Assembly: GCA_019055375.1 (NCBI GenBank)
Contig: JAHQIW010001998.1
Coordinates: 186,001 to 250,000 of the forward strand
Length of the DNA stretch: 64,000 nucleotides
Direction of reading: 5' to 3'
Source of the DNA: Parelaphostrongylus tenuis
Taxonomy: Eukaryota; Nematoda; Chromadorea; Rhabditida; Metastrongylidae
Shown one piece after another: positions 47,686 to 59,600 of the stretch. Each line of letters begins with the position of its first letter. Position 1 is the first letter of the stretch. The translations under genes were made by a program, and so were the position numbers. The notes under the pieces were generated by a model, which saw nothing but the letters and a program-made list of their open reading frames with translations, did not search any database and was not told where the DNA came from.

Positions 47686-50600
47686 TCATTTAAACTGATT
47701 CATTTTTGGAAAAACCATCAACCAACACACTAAACCACAGAAAGTGACCAAACCGTTCACAAGCCATAGCGTACTCGGACCGTTATAGGTGAACATCGAC
47801 CTGGAATCGAATGTGATTTTGTGTATTCGTTGGAGTTGGCAAATTTATAAGTTGCAAAGAATATCAAAAACGAGGAAGAAAAGTAAAAAAGTTGTCATTT
47901 GGCCGGAAAAAGCTAAAGAGCGGAGAAATTCTACTAATAACAACCAATCTCACATGACAAGATCGGGAGACAATCAAGTGTTCACGAACAAGAATATATG
48001 CATTCTGACAACACATTGTATACCTTTCATGAGGTCTGTTAAGGGAGTTATAAAGTGCTACACACGTGCTTCGATCTTTTAGTTTCAATAGTAGCACGGT
48101 GCCTTTGGGTTCAGTCAGTTCATTGTTAAAGGATGTATCCCTACATATAAAAAAACTGGCGCCAAATATTTAAGCTTTGCATACGGTGTAAGGATTACCG
48201 TGACGCTCTTTCAGACGTTCTTTCAGAGTGATAGATTGTCGATTGTCGTTTGCTTGGTTTACGGCTATCATGTCAGCATATATAAATATAAATGAATAAC
48301 TTCAAATATATATATATATATATATATGTGAGCGCATGTGGCGCAGTGGTTAGAGGTGCCCTGCGTCGCACACGAGGTCAATGGTTCGATCTCGCGCTCA
48401 TGGCTCACCAACTCCGGGGTCGGTAAATTGGTACCAGGCAGGTCTCAGTCTTGTCTGGGAGGATAAGCAGCACTGACTCGGTTCAGCGGGAGGCCTCCGC
48501 GAGTCATTGTAAAGGCCAGATATGCATTCAATCACCTCAAAACGAAGTTAAAAATTGAAGTCGAATGCATGGCGCATCCCCCAGGGATTGATCAACGCCG
48601 AAAGCTTTATCCTTTTAAGCTTTTTATATATATATGTATAATCTCAGCCTTCCATGAGGTCTTCTTTACAGGCACTTATACAGTGTAATGCACGCGTCCA
48701 GGCCTTGCAGCCTCGTCGATTGCACGTGTATTGCACTGAATAAGTGCCTATTCAAGACCTCATTAAAAGCTCAAGAATCAAATATACTAGGCTTGAGCAA
48801 TCGACTGTCGATCACTGCAAGTCGGGTGATCATGTCACTGCACAGTCAAAGATATGTTATCTGTGCCACGTGTAAAATGAGTGTTCACTTTACACACGAC
48901 AGGGTAACATGTTCATCGACGATTTCTATATTTTCGTTTTATAAGGGGGTTCACTGGCGAAAGTGATTGGCTCAAAAGACAGCGTGCAACTGATGAGGCT
49001 GCAAGACCGAAACACTTGTATTCCACTGTACAAATGCCTATCAAAGAAGATCTTATGGAAGGTTCAAAAAAATATATTGTCAGATTATACTATTTCGGGC
49101 GTGGTCTGATAAAAGACAGCCGAATATGGTATATACATATATGTTGTATATATATATATATATATGCAAAATATATACATATTTGAATATATGTATATGT
49201 ATATCACAGCACTTTCAATCGACTATTTTGAGATCTCGTTTAGAATTAATACGTTTTGACAGCATATTTTAAGTCTTTCCTGAGGTTTATTATGGCACTC
49301 ATGAAGTGTTAGACACGTGTTTCGGGATTTAGCCTCATTAGTAGTACGGTGTCTTTCGACTCAATCAGCCTCTAGTAAGATATTACACCTCCTGTGTAGA
49401 GGAACTGACGACAAAGATGTTACACTTCATTAAATTTTAAGCGAGGTCTCAAGAAATAGTCCTGTATAATGGTATTATGCAATTTGCCACCCATGAGCAA
49501 TAATTGACTGTCAATCATTACAATATCAGGTGGCCCTTATCACTACACATGTAATGATCTGCTATCTTTGCAGGACGAAGTAATTTTTCCACTTTACGCG
49601 TGCACTATAACATCTTCGGCTTCGATTCCTTCATATATAGAGTATGTCCTTCTACAAGTGACTGACTGAATCAAAAGGCATCGTGTTAAATGAGGTTAAA
49701 ATGGCGAAGGACGTGTCTAGCACTTTACAAATGCCGTAACAGACCCCATAAAAGGCTTAAAATATCTTATCAGGGACGAAAAATTCCTTAGCGAGCTCCG
49801 AAACTAGTCTTTAAGGCGTTAGTATAAATTATTGCAAATAGGAATAAAAAACAAATCAATTGGTAGGAAACTACCATCAAAAGTGACCAAATATTATTGA
49901 AGCAACGAATTTTCTGAGTTCTGACTTTCTACATTAATCCAGCACCACGATAGTTATTCATTTTGCTCAACGCTTCCAAGTAATCTGACCAGCCAACAAT
50001 TTTGTACACTCGAGTTCTATTTCTTGTTCCACCGTGAAATCCACCCGAGGTTATTGTAACAACTCAGTTCTATGTTCGTTTCACCCAAGTAAATGGAAAC
50101 TTACGCTGCGTAAAGTGGACCAAGAATAAGAATCACGTCATCGACAAACACAATCGCGCCTTGCATCACATTCTGAAATCAGCTTGCTTACTTCATATTT
50201 GAAAATGTCATGTGTTCAACGATTCTGATAGGACATTTTCTCTTGATAAACACACATGGTATTTTGGGATTCTAAAGGGGATCATATCGACTTCATACTT
50301 TACAAAACCTCTTGGATTGGTGATGTAGTAAAAAAAAACTTTTCTTCGAGAATACTTATTTGTGGACGGCGGTCATTTTCGGATGGATAGCGATTTGACA
50401 GTTACGAAGAGTGTTTGAAGGCGCGCACTCCAGTGCTAATGTGGCAGTTTTTTCGAAGAAATTTATCTTTTTTGTGGGGTTTTATTGTCGATGAGGGTCA
50501 ATGGTGTTAAAAGAAAGTTAAATAATATTGGTTAAAGTTGAATCTACTCTAATTCCTTCTTAATGACGCGCATTTTTAGAAGAAAGAATCACATAATCAT

Positions 50601-53600
50601 TGAAAGGCTATGTTTGAAAATTCCATTAGACATTTCTTTGCTATTTACTTATATTTATACATATTTCGATCAATTTCGTCTTTCAATGCTTAGTCAACAA
50701 CGATTCGCCTTTGCTATAGACGTAAATGAATAAAATTAGTTTGAGAACAGTGACATAATCATTTGCTATATCTGAAATTAAATATTACAACATAAGTACT
50801 TCAGTGCTCACATATTCTCATTACATATAGTATACAAATTCATCATGATCATTGATTTTAGAAAATAATGAATGGCTTGTCAGAAATAATGCTGACTCTG
50901 GCATTCCATATTACCTCATCAATGGCTCTCGAAAATTTTCTTTGTAGTGTAATGCAGAAGTGGGTTCCCATTCAATTACAGAAGAACTTTGTTCTATAGT
51001 TCTATGAGTCATATTATAGCATGAGCACAAATTATAGAGGCTACTTTGAAACTGGGCGCGCACCGATTTCACATGCTCCGCGTTGTTCTTTTAGTCAATT
51101 GTCAGCATATTTAGACAGTCATGTTTAAGGACGTTAAGTCTGTGCCGGTGAAGTGGTGCAGTGGATGGGTGGTCGAGAAATGTAGTGTTGTGCGAATTCC
51201 CTTCCTCCAGAAAGCTTGTGGTAGGTCTCCAAAGTGACGTACTGCGCTACTGCAACATGCCAGTCGATTTCTACAAAATGCCCATAAGGGATGCATGGGG
51301 TTTGATTGTGAAGTAGACGAACATCTAAGATTAGCAGAAAAGAGGAATGGGAAAATTTAACGATGGATGAGATGAGGAAAGTCATTGTCTTGTGTTTTTA
51401 AGTGAAAGTAGTGCCATTGTCCGAAGTGTAAGATTACTGGACCGGCCGCCCATCTTTTCGTAACTCCAATTTGAGACTGGATATCATGCTAAGAGATAGA
51501 TTTTTCGAGGTCATAAATCACTTGAATTTAGCAGAACTTGAGTGGTGCGATCCAGAGGGTACCTTATAGAAGATACATGCGCTACTAACATTTGTTAAGA
51601 GGAATCTTAGGGACGTAGATAAGCCAGAAAAAAATTGTATGCATTGACGAGTCGATGGCGCGATTTGAAAAAAGAACCAGATAGGACCAGTACATGTCAT
51701 GTAAACATGACAGATATGGAAAAAGATATTCAATGTCTAAGGTGGAGAGAACCACCTACGAAAGGATAATTGACGCACGCGTTTACTGCAGAAGGTGTGA
51801 TGATCACAACTTGCTAGCTGAAGGAAGACATCTCTTCACAGACACAACTGGTTATACCAGTGTCCCCTAGCCAAGACTCATATCAGTTCACAGACAGGAG
51901 TTCCAGAAATCGAAACATGTATATCAAATACTTGACGAATCCACTGAGCCTACGCTCACAGAATAAAACTCAAATAGTTCTAGATGTACGCTTGCGGCAA
52001 CTACTTAAATTTTAACGCTCCTCTTCAGCGGACATCCAGCCCCGTTTTAAAATGGCTATCAACCTCGCCATGACGACGCAGGCGTATTACAGATGGTACC
52101 GAAAGTTTTCACATGTCAAACAACGTGCCTGCGCCCAAAAAAAACCTAAAATGTTTTGAAGAGGTATAGCTAATGTAAGAAGTATGTTTGCACAGAATAC
52201 TTTCATGCTAACCGTCAGAATAAACTTCTAAACGGGCCAAATAAGTTTCTTTGCACATCGCTGTTATATATGCACAAAAGGTATACAGACTCGCAGAGAT
52301 ACTCATGTTTTATCAGACTGGTGCAAAGAATCTTAGGTGTTTCTCGAGACAAAGAAAAAATTCTCTTTGGAGAACGGAAATCGCGAGCCATTGACATTAA
52401 CGATTTGGCTACCGTCCACAATGGGATACAATTTTTTTGCATATATAACTCTTATGTGAGAAGAAAACTCCGAAAGTGAAACGTAATTTTATTTTCGCTA
52501 TTACAACGCACTCAAAGACGTCTCAAGAGCCAAATCTAGCTCTTTAAGGACTATACTGTACGTTTCGTACCGAGCTATGGGATGTCCTCTTGCGGCCAAA
52601 TAGACACGCATGCATGGGCACGCAATGCCTCCTGTGTGATTACCGCGCAAGCGACGCCCGCAGCGCCGCCTTCCTGTCAACGGTGATCCTCAAAGGGTTA
52701 GCTTTGAAATTGTCGAAATCTTTACTATCATATAAGTACTAATGTAGCCTATTGAAAAGTCAGCTATAGATTCTAGCGCTGCAGACAAAACTCTTTGAGT
52801 GTGAATCATAATCTTTTTTCGCTGCTACAACGCATTAAGAGGTTTTTTGAAAACTAAGCACAGTGTAAAATTTGCTGAGATTTGAGATTCCGATTATATT
52901 GAAATTGCAGTAGGGACTTTTGTTCAAAAGACCCTTCCAAATATTGGGCACCGAAATGGCCCCTCATCGTCCAGAAAGGGTTAAGGAGAGACTGTTTGCG
53001 AAAATCTTCACATGCTTTTGAAAAGTTGTCTTTTGCTAGCGATTTTAATTAGGTGTATTCAAGAAATTTAATTTGGAAAACGAAAGTGCGTCATATTCAT
53101 CAAATATTTTTTACTAAATGTTGTCTTGGACTAACCTGGTCAATTTTTCCGAGAACTTTTGAGTAGATGGTGTCCAGAGAAATGGCGGACATGGGAGCCG
53201 CGATACCCATCACCACACAGATAACTGATAGAAAGACGATCGGCCATGTTCCATGGGCGGAGTCCACACCAGGTATACTCTCGAGGATTACAGCCAGTTC
53301 CCAAAGTTTCTAAAACTGAATAATTACTTCATGGCAGCACAAACTGTGCTGAGGTGAATAACGAAGGCCCAGATAGCAAGTTGTTAAGAGGAAATGAGCC
53401 AGAAAGCATAATTTAACTACAATTCGGAAAATCAAAGAGCTAAGGATTCTATTTAGAAGTTAAAGGATTATGCTCAAGGAACCCAACAATCCATCCAGCT
53501 TGCTTGAAATATTGATTGCGTTGAGATTTCTAAACCTGAGACTATGCACAAGAAACTTCGGTTCACGGTTGCCAAAACTACTGGACATATTCCACCTTCC

Positions 53601-56600
53601 TCATGTCGAGGTCACTGAACTGTACACTATGAAGGAAACCTAGCATTGAAGAGAACAGTGCCACCACCAGTAATCTTTGTTTTTTCCCATATTTTCAGCA
53701 AAATCTATCTTATTTTACTCAATGCTGCCATATCCTAAAAGAGCCCCTTGTCATTCTACGATACAGAAGCAAAGCGATGTGAAACGTAATTTTATTCTGA
53801 ATGCCACAGTACCATGAAAATACTTTTGAAAAAGCCGGCTATGTAGCGCGCTAGCCAGATATTTGAGCTTTCGAGTAATTTCTATCCCTCCCATGAAAAA
53901 TTCTTGCACAGTGAATGAGGTCAAATATTCATTTGTTCCCTTTTAACCAAATCCAACCAGGGATTTAAGTTACCAGCCAAGGTTAAAGTAGTGCAAAGCT
54001 CAATAAAGCTTGAGACGGAACAAAGTACTGTTATATTTCTCCCTTACTGAATCAGATCCGGAATCCAATAGAACCATCAGATTGCTGGCATCGAGATCTA
54101 TCTATAAGCATCATCTTTTATCGACTCAAACCTAACATTTCAAAGAAACCGTGGTGAATATGGAAGTATATCAGTGTAGAAACAATATCCAAAACATATT
54201 GTTTAAGGGGTTTTTAACCTCTATTCACTGTCTATTCTTTTTCACGAGATAGAGGAGTCTATGAAATGCAACCACAATGATACCGAGACACTAACGAATT
54301 TTGGAAGACTACAGGGTAATAGTTAAGAGCAATGTACATTCGGATCCTTACTAAGGATGCAAGTTTTGCACATATTTCAACATTCTTGGGTTTGTATTAT
54401 TTACATTTCACTCTAATGAACCATCGACATGAGAAAAAAATTGGTGCGAGGTATTAAAATAAATTTAACAACCTTAAACTTTCATCCTATAAAAGTACGC
54501 ATAAATAATAATTAAGAAACATGGAAGGAGCATTGCTGCGATAGTAAATGCCAAGGCAAGTAGGCATCCTCAAATTCATGACCCACGCATTTTTTCCACA
54601 TTTGATGTCAGTGGTACTCTCATATAACTGCCTCTTCTCCTAACATAATGCTTGAAAAAGTTTCCACTAAACCACGAAATAATTTAGAATTTGTCCTCAC
54701 CGTTAAATGGCTGCATTTTGTAACTTGTCATTTCATACGGGTATGAAAGAACATACATAGAGGCAATCACGGAAACGGCAAGCAAAAACGAACTTCTTGG
54801 AGAGACTCTGGAACGCAGATATTTTAATGGAGTATGAAGAAGTCTAAAATATGTCAGATGCAAAACGTGGAGTTTGAGATGACCTCGAGCCAGCAGCTAC
54901 CTTTTTTGAGGGCTAAAATACCGCTGGGAAAAGATAAAGTGGGATCTTTGATGGTGCTTGAGTGAAACTTAATGAGCGCACAGAAGGGCAATCGAGGGCC
55001 TGAATTCGCCTCAGATCTCAAATTTTGCTCTAATGTTGTGATTATTTTTTACATCGTATTTGGCCTTCAGATATAATATAGATAGAATAAATCTGAAATT
55101 CAAGCAGCATTCTCAAGAATCTTCAAGATATAATTATTCACGAATTGGGGTTTACATTCTGCTACAGCTTAAATTATATTTCATTCGCCTGAGATATATC
55201 ACTTCACAGAGGTATACAAAAGTAGGCAAAGTCGCCGTTATAACACCTCTCAAACCAAACAACGTGCAAAAATTTTAGCTTTACAAAAATTTCAATTAAC
55301 TCTTTGGGTAAACAGTCCAACGGATCTATCACAGCGCGCAACGGCGAGAAGTCCGTAGAGTCGAACGGTGACCGATGTCGGCCAATAGGAAGAAGGTTGC
55401 CGAATCGCTATTCTTTCATGACGTTTCATACATCGTCTTTGGTACTACATTCTGGTGTCTTCTGCTATTGAAGGCTCTTCTATAAATTATAGCAAAAAAA
55501 GGCTAAGTTGTTTTTACATATAATCACTTTTTGATACTATATGTAGATTCATTTCAAAAAAAATTGACTGCATCTTTTTGTATGTAAATTCTTCTAAAAA
55601 GTCGTACACTGTCGAAGATATGCTTTCGTCCAATTTCTACATCGTAGAAAGAAATGAGGAATAAGTTGGATAAACATCACCGCATGGATCTACGTTTTGT
55701 ATCGAAAAGTTATAAAAAGTTAGAACTGAGCTTTTGTTCACTATATCAATTACGTTATAAAACAACTATCAATACTGATCGACACCAAGAAATAATATCA
55801 GAAGGTCGCCGTGAAACCTCATGATAGGGGAATCGAACCAGCAATCTTCTACTCGATGGCTGACACCGCTTACCACTGCACTACGGGCTAGTTGTTGCGC
55901 GCGAGAAGGTGAACTAGTGTTATGGGTCCGCCGTACCCAAAAAATTTAGAATAAGTACACTGCTGTGCTACAGCATTCTCGTACATGCTTCCGAATCGAA
56001 GAAAAATGAACGCCACGGCGATACTGATAGCAAGTACTCCAATCACACCCATGCACAAGGAAGTGGCATGTACCGTCTTCTGTCCGTCCCATCCGTATGC
56101 GATCATCATGAATGGCGAAACCACCCTGCATTAAAGAGATTCATAAAGCTTACGAGAACATCTGTTCGTATTTATACAAAACCAGACTTACGTATGTAGT
56201 GTTACCACAGTAAGACTGATTAACAATCTCTCCATCCAACATACTGCAATCAGAGACCAATTAAGATTCATGGATTGAATACATTTGATGCGAGCTTTGA
56301 TGGTCTTCACATTCAACAAGTCACCCACTTCTAAATTGGACAATTCTTGTCTTTTCCAACTTTCAAAAGATTTCTTGAATTATAATAATAGAATTCCTCA
56401 TTTAGGAATTCATCCATTCTCAACATGAAAATATTGATAGATTACAAGGGTTTTATGGGTGTTGAACCAGAAAAGGTCTCTTGTCATCGTGCTTTTTCCC
56501 TACTACACAATTATTGAGAATTAACTTTTCCCTTAATGAGTACTTGGCGTTTTCCGCTTTAATCAAGATACGACCACGAAATCCCTTCTAGAAAGTAAAC

Positions 56601-59600
56601 TGCAAATGAACCTACGCTGCGGTTTGCAAAGTCCAGCGATAGGTTAAGGACGGCTTCTCAAAGAGCAAACACGAACATTTTGCGATTCTAAGGTAAAGGG
56701 TGCAGACGGCGCAGTGGCTAGCGGCGTTTGCGTCGCACACAAAACCCATCGATCCCTTCGGGGCCAGGCCACCTCAAACGAAGTTAAAAATTAGGGACGA
56801 ATGCATGGCGCATCCATCAGGAATTGATCAACGCCGGCAGCGTTATCCTTTATCCTTTGAAACAAAAGCGCGAGATCAAACCATCTACCGATCTCGTGCT
56901 CATAGTTCAGCAAGCCTTCCATTCCTCCGCGGTCTGTAAATTGGTTTCAGACTTTCTGAGAGAATAGGCAGCATCGACTCGATACACCTGCAGGCCACCG
57001 CGAGTCATTGTAAAAGGCGGTATAGCATTCAAATCACTTCAAGATAAGCTAGAAATCAAAGACAAAAGCATTGCCAATTCCATAAAATACATGAAAACTG
57101 CCGTGGCTGGAGACCTCATCGTGAAGGTTGGCAGTTCAAGTATTAGAGGCTGAACACACCTAGATTATCTAGGTACCGTCGAAGATGATTGTACTTTCTT
57201 TGCAAAATTATTGCAATATTTGTGTTTTGCACTAGAAATGGTACTGTTTTGTATAACAATGTTCAAAAACAGTCGATGAGGTGGACGTTTTATACAGTGA
57301 TCAAGTAAAAATTTCTTAGAGTTTGTAGCCTAAGAATAGAAGCTTTCGTTGGGGCACGTATCAGAATGAGATTCAGAAATAGAAACCTTAGAACGAAATT
57401 TAGCCACCGAAATACCTCAAAAACCCCCTTAATCATCGAGTATCTGAAGCGCGTATCAATAGAGTCGTACTCGGTCCCAGTCGGGCTTCTGAGCAGCGCG
57501 GTGGGTTCTTTTCATTTATGACACGGGAAATTTAGCATACTTCGGATGAAATAATTTTCTCACATTCATGCTTTGTTTAACAAGGACGTTGTGTTCAGAT
57601 TATAGAGCTCATCTCTGACATAGGTTCTCTCCTATCACGCTCTGACGCAAAATAAAGGCTCAAAAGGCTTTGATGGCCTTGATAAAACCATAGGTCCTCT
57701 TCAAATTTGACGTTTTGGAATATCTCATCATTCTAATGTTACGAAAATCCACTAGAGTTGTAGATTAGACAACAAATAAATAGAACAATAAATAGAATAA
57801 AGAAAGAATACCAAGCTCAAAGAACTTAGCGAGTCAAGAAAGAGATAACTCTGAGAGACCATCGGGGGTTTTGATTGAATGCACGTCCTTTAGACCATAG
57901 TGGATGATGGCAACCGAGATGAAGTTTGTGCAAGTGGCCACCCATATCGGTGCTGAGTAGATATGGAACATTAGAAATCCTTCGATAATTACAAAACCGG
58001 GATATCGTATGGACGAGAAGATAAGTTGACACACTGCAAAAGTAAAAATTGTAATCGTTGTCGACGTTCAAAACACCTATTATTGATTTGAGTCAAGTCC
58101 CTCGAACTACGTGCACAGCAATATTTTCACATACAAAGCAGTTTTATGAAAGTTCACACGACTCATTATCCATATTACTGCAAGGTTCAAGACTTCTAAC
58201 ATTCGATTCGCTCGTATTTCGCGAGCTGTTTTGACCGCTCTAGAGTTCGTTTTCTTAATCCATGGCGTAGAGCTTGGTCGGGTATTTTTTCCAGTCTCGG
58301 AGGCGCTTCAGCTAAACGATCCGCAAAGCGTTCGCCAACTAATTCTTTCAGATTTTGAGTTGAGCACATATTCAGTTGTGAAAGTATGCATGAAAGTTAG
58401 GCAAATCTTTCAACTCTACGCACTTTTTTAGAATAATTAGCAAAAAGTATGCTTTGTGATGAAAATTCTGGGAAAGAGAGCGTTTTTTCGGCTAGGATAT
58501 CGCCATCAAGTTCTGCATGAGTAGCTCTATATCACGACACTGTTAAAAGGATTTAGCACTGGTGTGAAAATTTTGTCTGCTTTTCATTGTTACAAAGGCT
58601 TTTTAAAGTGAAGCATGTGTATTGTGAGGAAGACTATGGCTTACCTGGTCCAACAACGATAGAAAGCATATTCGCAACGACGAATGCGGAATATGCTTTT
58701 GCTCGATCTTGCGTTGTACTGACAGCAGCGACGTAAGCGCGAAGAACTGCTGACGAACCTATCAAAGTAAAGGTTTGGCAATAACTTACGTTAAGAAACT
58801 GATATTAATAGTGCAGCAGGCCATCTCTATCTTGAGGCCATCGAATTTCATTAAAGTCAAAGTGAGCACAGTTTCATCCGCAATTACGTCCATAAATTCT
58901 TCCACCAGTTTACCTAGCATCTAGCCCTGGCAGAACATTAACTAACGTTCTTACAGCAACCTGATTAGCAAGCTTTTTTTCATTAATGCATCAGAATTTC
59001 CCAAAAAAGTTCATTCTGAATTGCTAGCCTCATCAAGAGGTTTATTTATTCATAGTGACTGGATGTAGCCCTGAGTGCCGAACCGCGATGTAGTCAGTAA
59101 AGATTTATTGCCTAGTAGAAATTCTTCGAATAAGGAAGTAATAAACATTTTCATTATGAAGCACGTCTAAGAATGTACTAATAAGGAGCCAAACTAAGTG
59201 AACATGCTCATTTCCAAGAAATTGCACAGCTTGTTCTTTCATTTTTGATTGAGCAACAAGAACTTATTGCACAGCTCCATTCAAGAGAAGATTTTCTGAA
59301 GTCGTGCACCACATGCTCTTCCTCTTCCAACACCAATCGATGTCGGTAATCCGCTACCACACAACAAAAGCACAAAACATTCCATTCAAAACAGCCAATT
59401 TAGTGAAACTCACTGCTGGCAATCCCGAAGAGAAAATAACAAAGTAACATAAGGTATCGTCTCTTCTCTGGTAAAAGTTCGACAGAAAGGTAAAGACAGC
59501 AGGCGACGAACCCAATCACTCGACCCACAATCAGTGGAGTCCTGAAATTTTCCAACAGTAGTCGATAGGTTACGAATGTATCAACTTATGTCGAGTCAAG

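Noticed and set aside
48010..49790. CRISPR-like or satellite array
   Set aside because: The repeats are inverted arms of two or three related foldback elements, not regularly spaced direct repeats, and the context is eukaryotic.
55815..55897. Functional tRNA gene on the minus strand
   Set aside because: A and B boxes are good but no acceptor stem or anticodon arm pairs convincingly, and the body continues into a dispersed repeat.
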